DNA of 21,313 nt from CBFGRU01 sp965651255 (GCA_965651255.1 CBFGRU010000020.1:1-21313), one strand, 5' to 3'; positions 7,944-16,624 are shown, counted from the stretch's first letter. Translations and numbers: made by a program. The notes: generated by a model not told the origin, from the sequence alone.

Positions 7944-8627
7944 TTACAGTTCTTCCGGTTGAGCAGGATCTGTCCACCCTCCCGGCAGGTGCCGGACAAT
8001 CTGTCCTGTCTCTAGGTAAATCACCTGTTCACAGATGTTCGTGCAGTGATCAGCGATTCTTTCGATGGCCTTTGTCACCGCCATGAGTCGAAATGCGAAT
8101 TCCACACCGTAGTCGCCCTCAGCCACTCGTTTCTGTGCATCAAGTGAGATTTCGCGTTTGAACCGGTCGACGGTGTCATCGAAATCAAGCACCTGTTCCG
8201 CGGTGCGGACGTTACTCTCCCGCAGCGCCCGGTTTGTATCGCGCAACATACCGATGACCGAATTGGCCATCACCCGGAACGTCGGAGGAATTGGACGGTC
8301 AATGCCGGTATCGCCCACAACCACTTCAGCGATATTGACGCCGACATCGGCAATGCGCTCAAGTTCATTGTTCACCTTCACAATGGTGAGCACCGCGCGA
8401 ATGTCTCGGTCTTCGGTGGGCCCCATTCCGAGCAGGCGGATCGATGCCCGCTCGATTTCAACATCGACCTTGTCGATCGGTCGGTCATCATCAATCGCGG
8501 TGCGGGCCTTGGCCTGGTCTTGGTCGAAGAACGACTCGACCGCCCGCATCACCAGATCATGAACACGATCTGCCTGCGCAAAAAGCTCATTCTTCAATCG
8601 AGATAGAGTCTCGCTGAATTCCGACAC
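7944..8627 (-). CDS. phoU: PhoU family phosphate-signalling protein
   Basis: PhoU is a cytoplasmic helical protein that links the Pst phosphate transporter with PhoR and restrains the Pho response. The 227-residue product shows the two pseudo-repeats of the family, each a three-helix bundle with a metal-binding signature: NNELERIADVGVNIAE in the first half and TKAIERIADHCTNICEQVIY in the second. The start is the GTG at 8625-8627, which has GAGG five bases upstream and gives the standard family length. The open frame upstream runs into pdxJ on the other strand and is not used. No pst or phoR genes are in the window, so here phoU stands apart from the transporter operon. It diverges from pdxJ. 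Confidence 0.92.
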   Translation of the reverse strand: MSEFSETLSRLKNELFAQADRVHDLVMRAVESFFDQDQAKARTAIDDDRPIDKVDVEIERASIRLLGMGPTEDRDIRAVLTIVKVNNELERIADVGVNIAEVVVGDTGIDRPIPPTFRVMANSVIGMLRDTNRALRESNVRTAEQVLDFDDTVDRFKREISLDAQKRVAEGDYGVEFAFRLMAVTKAIERIADHCTNICEQVIYLETGQIVRHLPGGWTDPAQPEEL

Positions 8628-8664
8628 GGCGACCTCGATCCTTCGCAAACACGCAACCGGCTGG

Positions 8665-8693
8665 AGTATACCGCGGGCGCAGTGCGACTCCAA
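8665..8693 (-). promoter_or_regulatory. Putative phoU promoter
   Basis: On the minus strand TTGGAG (-35) and TATACT (-10, at 8665-8670) are separated by exactly 17 bases, with the -10 about 38 bases before the GTG start of phoU. This is the best-spaced promoter candidate that I found. A Pho-box-like repeat is not evident. Confidence 0.5.
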
Positions 8694-8766
8694 TGTGCGG
8701 TGGCAGGGATCGGCTGGCGGGCATCCTCCATCGGGCCTATTCTTGCGCATGCCGCGCGAAACTACC

Positions 8767-9588
8767 ATGCCGCTGATCGAATTGGGGGTCAACATTGATC
8801 ATGTCGCCACGATTCGTCAGGCCCGCCGCACCTGGGAGCCCGACCCGGTCTGGGCTGCAGTGGAAGCGCACCTTGGCGGCGCGGATGGCATCACCGTCCA
8901 TCTGCGCGAAGATCGGCGCCATATCCAGGATCGAGATGTTCGACGCCTGGCGGAGATCGTTCAGATCAAACTCAACCTCGAGATGGCAGCAACTGATGAG
9001 ATGGTGAAGATTGCCGAGGACATTCGCCCGAACATGGCGATGTTCGTGCCCGAACGTCGTGAAGAAGTTACGACGGAAGGCGGACTCGATGTCGCATCGA
9101 GCCAGTCGCGTCTGCGTGAAACGGTCGCAAGACTGCGGGAAGCGGGCATGATGGTGAGTGCTTTCATCGACGCAGATGAGTATCAGGTTGAAGCAGCCCA
9201 TACGGTCGGGTTCGATGTGTGCGAAGTGCATACCGGCCCCTATGCGCAGGCGTTCTGGAGTGAAGGGCGGGATGCACTCAGCCCGCGCGTAATCGAGGAA
9301 CTCAATCAGGTTCGTCGGGCTGGGGAATTGATTCGACAGGCAGGTATGCGGTTCAATGCGGGGCACGGCTTGAACTACTTCAACGTCCAGCCCATCGCGT
9401 CGCTTCTTGCCGTTCGTGAGCTCCACATCGGACACGCGATTGTGTCGCGGAGTGTGTTCGTCGGCCTGCGGCAGGCCGTCGCCGAAATGAAACGCCTCAT
9501 GCGAGAAGCCGCTGGAATTGTCAATGCGTCGTCTACCGGAGTCGTGAACGAAGACCTTGAAACAACATCGCCTCGCCCGCGCGCGTGA
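8767..9588 (+). CDS. pdxJ: Pyridoxine 5'-phosphate synthase PdxJ
   Basis: PdxJ closes the pyridine ring of vitamin B6, joining 1-deoxyxylulose 5-phosphate with 3-amino-2-oxopropyl phosphate to give pyridoxine 5'-phosphate. Family blocks are unmistakable: LGVNIDHVATIRQARR at the N-terminus, ADGITVHLREDRRHIQDRD with the active-site His, VPERREEVTTEGGLD, CEVHTGPYA, NAGHGLNYFNV, and LHIGHAIVSRSVFVGL near the end. The 273 residues include a tail of about 20 beyond the usual end. I chose ATG 8767 because it fits the family N-terminus; an in-frame ATG at 8749 adds six residues. No good ribosome binding site precedes either. The gene leads a plus-strand run with dapA and a Nudix gene. Confidence 0.95.
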   Translation: MPLIELGVNIDHVATIRQARRTWEPDPVWAAVEAHLGGADGITVHLREDRRHIQDRDVRRLAEIVQIKLNLEMAATDEMVKIAEDIRPNMAMFVPERREEVTTEGGLDVASSQSRLRETVARLREAGMMVSAFIDADEYQVEAAHTVGFDVCEVHTGPYAQAFWSEGRDALSPRVIEELNQVRRAGELIRQAGMRFNAGHGLNYFNVQPIASLLAVRELHIGHAIVSRSVFVGLRQAVAEMKRLMREAAGIVNASSTGVVNEDLETTSPRPRA

Positions 9589-9638
9589 TCGATTGAGATT
9601 CTGCAGCCGATACCTCTCATCTCGCTGGTGATACAACC

Positions 9639-10535
9639 ATGCCACATTTCCACGGATCGTACACCGCCATCATTACCCCGTTCAGCGAAGACGGCTCACG
9701 GATCGACTGGTCACGGCTGCAATCGAACCTGCATGCGCAGGCCGAAGCCGGTATGACCGGCGTTGTGCCCGCGGGAACAACCGGTGAATCGCCCACATTG
9801 ACCGAGGCGGAGCATCATGAGTTGATCGAGCGCACGATTGCTGTCGCACGCCCGCTCGGTCTGAAAGTCATTGCCGGTGCAGGGTCAAACAACACACGCC
9901 ACGCGATCGAGTTGCATCGGTTTGCCGCTCGAGCCGGCGCTGACGGGTCGTTGCAGGTGAATCCGTACTACAACAAGCCCTCCCAGGAAGGCCTGTACCG
10001 ACATTTCATGGCCATTGCCGACTCGGCGGACCTGCCGGTGATGCTGTACAACGTTCCGCCGCGCACGGCCGTTGCCCTCTTGCCTGAAACCGTTGCACGT
10101 CTTGCGCAGCATCCAAACATTGTCGCAATCAAAGAAGCGACAGGGTCGCTCGACTCGGCAAGCGAAATCTGCATGCGCTGCGATATTGAACTGCTCTCAG
10201 GCGATGATTCGATGACGCTCCCCTTTGCCAGCGTAGGTGGAGTTGGTGTCGTCAGCGTGGTGAGCAACCTCGTCCCTGATCGCGTGTCCGGCCTGTGTCG
10301 CGCGATTCTTGAAGAAGAGTGGCAGGCAGCACGGGCACTTCACCGCGAACTCTTCGCCCTGGCGAAGGGATTGCTCTCGCTCGATACCAACCCGATTCCG
10401 ATCAAGACGGCGCTCAAGATTCTCGGTCGCGATACGGGTGCGTTGCGTCTGCCCATGTGCGAGCCGAAGCCGGTCGTTACACAAGCCATCGAAGCGTTGC
10501 TCTCGGAGTTGCGAGCGATTGCACACGCCTCATGA
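9639..10535 (+). CDS. dapA: 4-hydroxy-tetrahydrodipicolinate synthase
   Basis: DapA condenses pyruvate with aspartate semialdehyde in the lysine/diaminopimelate pathway, which also feeds peptidoglycan. The 298-residue product is a TIM-barrel class I aldolase. Visible functional residues are T47-T48 in PAGTTGE, Y137 and R142 in LYNVPPRT, and the Schiff-base K165 in AIKEATGS. The VNPYYNKPSQEGLYRHF segment is typical of true DapA enzymes and argues against N-acetylneuraminate lyase. It lies 50 bases after pdxJ and 15 bases before the Nudix gene on the same strand, so it is probably co-transcribed with both. The start ATG 9639 (MPHFHGSYTAIITPF) matches the family, although the ribosome binding site is weak. 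Confidence 0.95.
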   Translation: MPHFHGSYTAIITPFSEDGSRIDWSRLQSNLHAQAEAGMTGVVPAGTTGESPTLTEAEHHELIERTIAVARPLGLKVIAGAGSNNTRHAIELHRFAARAGADGSLQVNPYYNKPSQEGLYRHFMAIADSADLPVMLYNVPPRTAVALLPETVARLAQHPNIVAIKEATGSLDSASEICMRCDIELLSGDDSMTLPFASVGGVGVVSVVSNLVPDRVSGLCRAILEEEWQAARALHRELFALAKGLLSLDTNPIPIKTALKILGRDTGALRLPMCEPKPVVTQAIEALLSELRAIAHAS

Positions 10536-10550
10536 CCCTACCCTGTTCGC

Positions 10551-11096
10551 ATGATGAATCCTGCCGCTGACGCCCAGAACCTGCCCTTCAAGATCGCTGT
10601 TTTGTGTTATCTCTATGATGAAGCCGGTCGTGTACTGCTTCTTCATCGACGGCAGATGCCGAACGCTGGGATGTACTCTCCCATTGGGGGAAAACTGCAC
10701 ATGCACGAGGGGGAAGGACCTCACGACTGTGCTTTGAGGGAGATTCGTGAAGAAACCGGTCTGACCGTTGCTCCGAATGACTTACATCTCACGGGAATCG
10801 TGTCCGAGTGCGCCTATGAAGGCGAAACGCATTGGATGATGTACCTCTTTGAAGTGACCAAGCCGGTGCGACACGAGGAAATCCTGTGGAGCGAGTTCAA
10901 GGAAGGGACTCTCGAATGGGTAGCGCCTGAGGCAGTGCACTCCCTTTCCATACCGGAGACGGATCGCCTGGTCATGTGGCCGCTCGTACGAGCCCATCGC
11001 GGTCGTTTTTTCGTCGTCCACATCGATTGCCGGCAGCAGCCGCTGACGTGGACGGTGCACGAGGGTGAGGATGTCCTGCGCTCGTTGGCGAATTGA
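10551..11096 (+). CDS. Nudix hydrolase
   Basis: The 181-residue product is a Nudix-fold hydrolase, expected to cleave a nucleoside diphosphate linked to another group. The Nudix box is seen at GGKLHMHEGEGP followed by CALREIREETGL. The paired catalytic glutamates (REIREE) are intact, but the first half of the box is two residues longer than the Gx5Ex7REUxEExGU consensus, as in some subfamilies. The rest predicts an alpha/beta domain with no signal peptide. The start is ATG 10551; a second ATG follows at once. The gene begins 15 bases after dapA, which suggests one operon. It converges on the phosphohexomutase gene. The substrate cannot be told from sequence. Confidence 0.88.
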   Translation: MMNPAADAQNLPFKIAVLCYLYDEAGRVLLLHRRQMPNAGMYSPIGGKLHMHEGEGPHDCALREIREETGLTVAPNDLHLTGIVSECAYEGETHWMMYLFEVTKPVRHEEILWSEFKEGTLEWVAPEAVHSLSIPETDRLVMWPLVRAHRGRFFVVHIDCRQQPLTWTVHEGEDVLRSLAN

Positions 11097-11125
11097 CGCC
11101 GAGCGAAGCGCAGCGATCCAGGTGC

Positions 11126-12580
11126 TCAGCGCAATCCCGCGGCAACGGCAACTTCGTCAATCAGTTCCCAGGCGCGACTATCTGTTTCCGCCTCGGCGAT
11201 CAATCGCACGATGGGTTCGGTGTTGCTCGGCCTGAGGTGTACCCAGCCATCCTCAACATCGATTCGGACGCCGTCCGCATCGTTGATCGCTGCATCATGA
11301 AAGCGCTGGCGAACCTTCTCGAGCATCGGCCCGACCGCATCGCTTCCGCCGATTGACGCAAGATCAAACTTGTGCTTGAGCATCCGGTAGCGGGGAAGTT
11401 CCGCCACGATTTCGGAAAGCGATTGCCCCGTTGATTCAAGAAGACTGAGCACAAGCGCCATGGCGCTGAGTGAATCGCGCACCCAACAGACCGCCGGGAG
11501 AATGACGCCGCCGTTGCCTTCTCCGCCACAGAGCCCGTTTTCAGATTTCAGCGACGCAACGACGTTGGCTTCGCCGACCGCAGTGCGAACAACTCTCGCG
11601 CCTTCGTACTTCGAGGCGAGGTCGTCAATCATCCGGCTGGTGGAGAGATTCGCGGCAAGAATTGGTTCGCGATTGCAGAATGGTGGAACCCCGGCGACAT
11701 GGAGGTCAAGTGCGCGGCGTGCTGCCAGGACAAGTGTGTACTCTTCACCGATGTACCGACCGTTCTCATCGACAATGGCAAGACGATCAGCATCAGGATC
11801 CTGGGCGAAGCCAGCCGCGGCCCCTGCATCGCGAACGGCCTTCGCGAGTTCGGTCAGATTCTCCTCGGTCGGTTCAGGAGTGTGTGCAAAGAAACCCGTC
11901 GGTTCGCCATTCAGGTGAAGAACCTCGCATCCATATGATTGCAGGAGCGCTCTTCCACTGGTGCACCCTGCGCCATTGACGGAGTCCAGAACTACTTTGA
12001 ACCGCTTCGGCACGACCGGCCTGGGGTCGATGAGACCCATGACCAGTTCAACGTGTGCGCGATTACCACTGTCATCGACTTCAGCGCGAACGAGTTCGTG
12101 GACCGGCGCTGAATCGATATCAAGACACTTGAAACGACGAATGATCTCAGCCGCGTTCTGAGGCGGCGGCGCGACTCCGTTGCGATCAAGACATTTCAAG
12201 CCATTCCATGGCAGCGGGTTGTGACTTGCAGTGATGACCATGCCTCCGTGGGCATGGTGCGCGTCGATCATCACTCCAACCGTTGGAGTCGTCACTATGC
12301 CAAGTTCAATCACCCGACAGCCAACACTGGTCAGACCTGCGCGGGCCGCCGCCGCCAGCATTTCGCCGGAAGGGCGGCTGTCACGTCCGAGGCAGACCGT
12401 CGGAGAGCCGACTCCGGTGGTACTCTTCAGAAAACTCCCGAACGCAGCGGCAAAGTTTGCCGCCGTTGCGGGCGTCATTGTTTGACCAACAATGCCCCGC
12501 GCGCCGGAAACCGACAGCATCAACGGTGCATCAATGGTCTGACCAGATCGGGCGGCGAGGGATTCAGTGCTCATCATCAT
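11126..12580 (-). CDS. Phosphoglucosamine mutase-like phosphohexomutase
   Basis: This 484-residue enzyme belongs to the alpha-D-phosphohexomutase family, which moves phosphate between C6 and C1 of a hexose. Its signatures are the phosphoserine loop TASHNP (Ser119), the magnesium site DPDADR (261-266), the sugar-specificity loop GEGNGG (353-358) and the phosphate-binding RPSNTEP (450-456). The GEGNGG loop is what I remember from archaeal and Bacteroidota phosphoglucosamine mutases, so GlcN-6-P to GlcN-1-P is the best guess. Phosphomannomutase or phosphoglucomutase activity remains possible. I set the start at the first of three consecutive ATGs (12578-12580); a GTG at 12602-12604 is an alternative. 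The gene follows the DUF1425 lipoprotein on the same strand after 89 bases, so it may belong to the envelope cluster. Confidence 0.9.
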   Translation of the reverse strand: MMMSTESLAARSGQTIDAPLMLSVSGARGIVGQTMTPATAANFAAAFGSFLKSTTGVGSPTVCLGRDSRPSGEMLAAAARAGLTSVGCRVIELGIVTTPTVGVMIDAHHAHGGMVITASHNPLPWNGLKCLDRNGVAPPPQNAAEIIRRFKCLDIDSAPVHELVRAEVDDSGNRAHVELVMGLIDPRPVVPKRFKVVLDSVNGAGCTSGRALLQSYGCEVLHLNGEPTGFFAHTPEPTEENLTELAKAVRDAGAAAGFAQDPDADRLAIVDENGRYIGEEYTLVLAARRALDLHVAGVPPFCNREPILAANLSTSRMIDDLASKYEGARVVRTAVGEANVVASLKSENGLCGGEGNGGVILPAVCWVRDSLSAMALVLSLLESTGQSLSEIVAELPRYRMLKHKFDLASIGGSDAVGPMLEKVRQRFHDAAINDADGVRIDVEDGWVHLRPSNTEPIVRLIAEAETDSRAWELIDEVAVAAGLR

Positions 12581-12669
12581 TCCGAGAGCGTAGCGTTCAC
12601 CCACGGCGATGCAACTCTGCCGCGCGGCGTGTTGGTGTCATCATGTCGTTGAAAGGGAGGACCCTGGCC

Positions 12670-13098
12670 TTACCGCGACCACTTCACCTCGAGTCGGTAT
12701 GACTTGGCGCGATCATCAAGTGCATTGGCCTTCAGGTAGACCAGCTGTTTCGGTTCGAGTGACTGCATCGCCCAGCCCATGACCGGCTCGATTTCCATGC
12801 CGTTCTCGTCGTAGAACAGGTAGCGATAGTCGATCAGGTAGCCGCGATCGGCCATGTTGCGCACAGGAATCTGGACCGCCATCGGCCTTCCGGTCGATCG
12901 GACGACGGTTGCCGGCTGGAAGGCCAGCCATGGCTGCAATTCCAGACTCAGCACGCTGATGTCAGGGTTGTTGTACGGCGCGGGGTATGGGTCACCTCCA
13001 CCCGGACTTGGCGCCTTGCTCGTGGACTGGCACCCGGTCAGTGCGAGTGCTCCGAAGAGAATCAGAGAAGCGACCGACTGGCGAAGATTGAAGGTCAT
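12670..13098 (-). CDS. DUF1425 / YcfL-like lipoprotein
   Basis: The 142-residue product has a lipoprotein signal peptide (MTFNLRQSVASLILFGALALTGC) with a canonical LTGC lipobox and acylated Cys23. A Pro/Gly-rich linker follows, then a small beta-rich domain with RSTGRPMAVQIPVRN, YLIDYRYLFYDENGMEIEP and MGWAMQSLEPKQ. These strands match the pattern of DUF1425 proteins such as E. coli YcfL, whose gene is next to lpoB. The ATG at 13096-13098 has AGGAG seven bases upstream, a strong site. It lies 25 bases after the COG3014-like gene and is probably co-translated with it. The family's biochemical role is not known; a periplasmic place in envelope assembly is inferred from its partners. Confidence 0.82.
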   Translation of the reverse strand: MTFNLRQSVASLILFGALALTGCQSTSKAPSPGGGDPYPAPYNNPDISVLSLELQPWLAFQPATVVRSTGRPMAVQIPVRNMADRGYLIDYRYLFYDENGMEIEPVMGWAMQSLEPKQLVYLKANALDDRAKSYRLEVKWSR

Positions 13099-13123
13099 GA
13101 GAAGTCTCCTTATTCACCGCTTT

Positions 13124-14782
13124 CTACGGTGTTGCGATTCGTTGCCATTGTCGTCCGAGTTCGGAACGTGGAATGTACGGCGATGTGAGGCGATACATCA
13201 GTTTCTTGTAGCCCATCGAGTACGGCTGCGGCGTGAAGAGGCCATGGCCGCCTTCAAGAATGTGCTGGAATGACGAATTCCGCGGGCGGTCGGGCCGGAC
13301 TTCCATGCCGGAACCGGGCAGAACATCTTCCGCGCGATAGAGGTCGATCAGATCGAGCATGGAGAACTCGCTCATGCCCGGGTGATCTCGATAGGCATCG
13401 ACCACGGATCGGCTCGGAGTGGAAACATCCGTGCCGCCAAGAATCCAGGGAAGTGCGCCGCTTGACGGCGGGGCGTGGTCATTCGTATACACCAACTCGC
13501 GTGCGGTCAGCCACTCCGGTTGCGGGCTGTCCGGCCCATGCAGTCGGATGTACACGACGCGCGGTTGATCGCCACTTCCCGGTATGAAGTCCGGCATGAC
13601 GTAGCTCACTCGTCTGCCATCTTCGAGGGAGACTGAGACGGTTGATCGTTCAGGCAACCGAACCGCGGCGAGATAGATACAGGCAGGCATGAATTCGATG
13701 TAGCGTGTGTCCGCGGCAGCACCAGACTTCAGCAGCATTCCCGCAAGGATCGCCCCGAGTCCCGCGAGCTGCGTGCGATCAGAGTCACGCTCGCTTCCTA
13801 CGGCGGTCGTTACGGCACCTCCGGCGATCAGCGCATCGCCGAAGAATTGCTTGGCGCGACGAACATCCTCCAGGTTGTTCCATCGGTGGTCGCGCGCCAT
13901 GGCGTTTACATCCGCGACCGGAGTTGTTCGGAGAATCGTCCGTCCATCGACGGTGACGCTCAAGTGGCCGGGAGTTTCATCCTGAACAATGAACTGGGAA
14001 TACACCCGGTCAGGTCCATAGGCGATCTTCGTTGGACCTTTTCCGTAATCAACGATGAGCACCGTGTTGTAGTCGCGGGCCCGTAGGCGCTCAACAAGCG
14101 GACTGAGGCCGGGATCAATCTTGAGTGCTGCATCGAACTGTGCGTTGCTGCCGCTCGCGCCACTCAGGTCGCTGCCGATTCCCTGCATGATGAAGCCGAG
14201 CGCGAAATCGGTATCGACCGCCGTGTAACCGGTATCAAGGTACCCCGGGCGCTCTGCCTCACGACGGGCAAGAACTTCGTCGGACAGCGTCCGTTCCTGA
14301 TCGCGGCCGAAGTCAGTCAATCGAAACAATGCGTTTGCAGCGGCGGCACGAGTGTTTTCCCAGTCACCCGCGGTGGCGTAGAGCGTGGAGATGTAGTGAT
14401 ACGCCAGCGCCTGTTCAAACGGCTCACCCTTCCAGATGCGCACGCCTTCGTTGATGAGGACCGCCGCCGTCGTTCGATCGGCGTTGAGCCCAGCCGTTGA
14501 CAGGAAGTTGAAGACACGGCTGAACGTTCGTTCGCCTTCGTTGAAGTCACCGTCGGCAAGAGCCGCCATGCCCAGACGCAAGTTGTTCAGGACAACCTGT
14601 TCATCATTCTGCGTTTCGGCAGCTGCGCGAAGTCCATGCCGCGCCTCGGTGAACTGGTAGTCGTAGTACGCGCGAATGGCGGAAGTGTTTCTCGGTGCCG
14701 AATGTGAACATCCCGCGAGCGCCAAGGTGATGCCGGCGAACACCCCGATTGATCTGCAAAGTTGGCTCAGTCGTTCCGGCAC
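13124..14782 (-). CDS. COG3014-like lipoprotein with TPR-like repeats
   Basis: The 552-residue product has a lipoprotein signal peptide ending in LALAGC (Cys25). Helical repeats follow that read like TPRs: AYYDYQFTEARHGL, LRLGMAALADGDFNEGERTF and ALAYHYISTLYATAGDWENTRAAAANALFR are parts of successive units. The C-terminal half has a Gly/Ala-rich hydrophobic stretch (about 320-350) and then ADTRYIEFMPACIYLAAVRLPE. I recognise this last pattern from COG3014 family lipoproteins, which occur beside LpoB and YcfL in gammaproteobacteria. The start is a GTG at 14780-14782 without a clear ribosome binding site; a second GTG 13 codons in is possible. Expected location is the outer-membrane inner leaflet. 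Function is unknown; a scaffold role for the neighbouring LpoB-like proteins is inference. Confidence 0.75.
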   Translation of the reverse strand: MPERLSQLCRSIGVFAGITLALAGCSHSAPRNTSAIRAYYDYQFTEARHGLRAAAETQNDEQVVLNNLRLGMAALADGDFNEGERTFSRVFNFLSTAGLNADRTTAAVLINEGVRIWKGEPFEQALAYHYISTLYATAGDWENTRAAAANALFRLTDFGRDQERTLSDEVLARREAERPGYLDTGYTAVDTDFALGFIMQGIGSDLSGASGSNAQFDAALKIDPGLSPLVERLRARDYNTVLIVDYGKGPTKIAYGPDRVYSQFIVQDETPGHLSVTVDGRTILRTTPVADVNAMARDHRWNNLEDVRRAKQFFGDALIAGGAVTTAVGSERDSDRTQLAGLGAILAGMLLKSGAAADTRYIEFMPACIYLAAVRLPERSTVSVSLEDGRRVSYVMPDFIPGSGDQPRVVYIRLHGPDSPQPEWLTARELVYTNDHAPPSSGALPWILGGTDVSTPSRSVVDAYRDHPGMSEFSMLDLIDLYRAEDVLPGSGMEVRPDRPRNSSFQHILEGGHGLFTPQPYSMGYKKLMYRLTSPYIPRSELGRQWQRIATP

Positions 14783-14887
14783 GGCAGGTGGTTCCCGCTT
14801 CGCAGCATGGCCACTATTGGTTCACACTCAACAACGGACACCCGCGTGGGCGGAAGATTCCGCATCCCGCTCGGTGAGGTCGAGCGA

Positions 14888-16624
14888 TCAATCCTTCCCC
14901 GAAGTATTGGGCGTGGAGTATCCACCGATCAAACGGTGGTAGTAGTCTGGTGCATTGACGATGAGAAGGTCGCGGTACACCCGAATGGATGCGACTGCGG
15001 GGAGCGGCTGGTACACGGGCTGCAAAACCTGCGGCCGAGAATCCTCCGCCACCGGCATTTCAGGAATGGAACGTTCCTGTGGTCCATCAAGCAACGGTTG
15101 ACCGTGATCCCACGTGCCGGGCTCGACATTCTCAACCACGAATGACACAACATTCAATGCGGTCACTTCGCTCGGAAGGCGCACCCTCCGATTGGAGTTG
15201 AGATTCAGCGAAGTCGCTTGATTCCCGATGAACAGGTCGCCGATCGGATAGACACGAATCTCGCGCGCTGCGGGAACACTCAGTCGGGCCTTTGTACCGA
15301 CCTCAACAAAGCCGTGTCGAATCTGCCACATTCCCTGTCCGCTGAAGCCGGTTGCTTCGCCGATGATGAACTCCAGCGCTTCAATGGCGGAGACATCCTG
15401 CATGTTCAGACTGACCCGAGCATCGGGGTCCAGTCCATGTCCGATGGTGTCGTCATGAAACCGCCCGAGTACGGGCAGTTGCAGTTGCACGCCCCAATGA
15501 TCGAGCACTTCGCGCAGCGGTCGCGCGGCAACATCGATCGACACTCGCGCACGAGCCAATTGATTCCAGATGCGCTGTGAAGACACTGGAGTTCCAATGC
15601 TCAGGTCGAGCAGCGGTCCGAACGGGCGCGCTGACTCTTCACCATCGATTCGGTCATGCGTTCCCAGTGGACGAACAGATGACGATCCACTGGTGGCCCG
15701 TTGGGCGCGTCGCTCCAAAACGTCATCCGATGGCGGAACTGGCTTCAACGGCTTCGGGTAGCCGGCGATCGCCCGCTGCATGAAGTCCGGTGCAAGCACG
15801 GCCAGTGTGCGGCCATGTTCAATTCGTATGCGCCCCACTGCCTTCTCCGGTTCGCGCGATGCGTGTGTTGGATACTGTCCGGGTTGCGCAGGATCAGTCG
15901 AGAGCCAACCCAGATCGTCAAAACCATCCGGAAGATTCCAGTTGCCCGGCTCGATGACTCCGGCAACAAGCCGGACAAACTCATGAAGAACTTCATCGCC
16001 TGATTTTCTTCGGCACTCCGTGCAGTTCGGATCGCTGGTGAACGATGTTCGTTCAGCGACGTGCGCCGATCGATACTTGTGTTGGTGGAAGTATTCGCAT
16101 GCAACGAAATCGTTCTCGGCGCGGGTGAACGGGTTTTCTGAATCGGGCGGCTCAAGCCGAAGATCCGTCAGATCATGCACCTGCACATCGGTGCGACCGG
16201 AACGGCTCAGCGCACGCTTGGTTCCGACTTCAATGAAACCGGTGCGCAACTGCCATGTCGCCTCTGCGTGAAGGGCAGCGGCATCGATGAGCAACTCGAG
16301 CGCATCCATCGCTGCGATGGGCTTCTCGATCTGAAGTGTAATCGGGACGTCGCCACGGAAGCCGCCTTCAACATCCTCACGAAAGAGGATGGGCGTCTCC
16401 AAGGCTGCTGAGAGAAGACGGAAAGCATCTCGCAGCGACTGTTGTTCAATGCGAATCTCGACAGGTGTGTAGAGGAGACGGCCAAGGGTCTCCGCGGGCA
16501 TTCGTGGCGGGGCTGCCGATACATCCCCCGGGAATCGCAGCAGCACAAAAAGCAGCCCGGCCAACCCATGCAAGCCGATGCAATGGACGGCATTCCGTGA
16601 TGGATGTTTGCGCGTCAACGCCAT
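14888..16624 (-). CDS. Exported protein with two copies of an N0-like/EPxxW/APDY module
   Basis: The 578-residue product has a signal peptide (hydrophobic about 18-32, probable cleavage after DVSA) and two copies of one module (about 50-295 and 355-570). Each copy starts with a secretin-N0-like alpha/beta unit (SLRDAFRLLSAAL; PLREVLDHWGVQL). It continues with WQ[LI]RxGF[VI]EVGTKxxL (124-139; 433-448), then an EPGxW motif (225-229; 501-505), then an APD[YF] segment and GYP or GYS near the end (277-290; 557-569). The 18173-19072 product has one further copy. The first copy carries an insert with Cys176, His180, His182, His188, Cys201 and Cys204, a possible metal site. I know no function. The module resembles planctomycete secretin-N0-like exported proteins from memory. 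It lies between LpoB-like and COG3014-like genes. Confidence 0.8.
   Translation of the reverse strand: MALTRKHPSRNAVHCIGLHGLAGLLFVLLRFPGDVSAAPPRMPAETLGRLLYTPVEIRIEQQSLRDAFRLLSAALETPILFREDVEGGFRGDVPITLQIEKPIAAMDALELLIDAAALHAEATWQLRTGFIEVGTKRALSRSGRTDVQVHDLTDLRLEPPDSENPFTRAENDFVACEYFHQHKYRSAHVAERTSFTSDPNCTECRRKSGDEVLHEFVRLVAGVIEPGNWNLPDGFDDLGWLSTDPAQPGQYPTHASREPEKAVGRIRIEHGRTLAVLAPDFMQRAIAGYPKPLKPVPPSDDVLERRAQRATSGSSSVRPLGTHDRIDGEESARPFGPLLDLSIGTPVSSQRIWNQLARARVSIDVAARPLREVLDHWGVQLQLPVLGRFHDDTIGHGLDPDARVSLNMQDVSAIEALEFIIGEATGFSGQGMWQIRHGFVEVGTKARLSVPAAREIRVYPIGDLFIGNQATSLNLNSNRRVRLPSEVTALNVVSFVVENVEPGTWDHGQPLLDGPQERSIPEMPVAEDSRPQVLQPVYQPLPAVASIRVYRDLLIVNAPDYYHRLIGGYSTPNTSGKD

Noticed and set aside
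8737..9645. 302-codon minus-strand open frame opposite pdxJ
   Set aside because: pdxJ is certain on the other strand; the antisense product has no recognisable motif.
12640..12665. Small hairpin AGGGAGGACCCT after the DUF1425 gene as a terminator
   Set aside because: The stem is only four bases and has no proper T-run, so it does not clearly separate that gene from the phosphohexomutase gene.
14850..14863. Palindrome GCGGAAGATTCCGC between the two-module and COG3014-like genes
   Set aside because: A single short palindrome in GC-rich DNA without a T-run or second copy; neither a terminator nor an operator can be argued.
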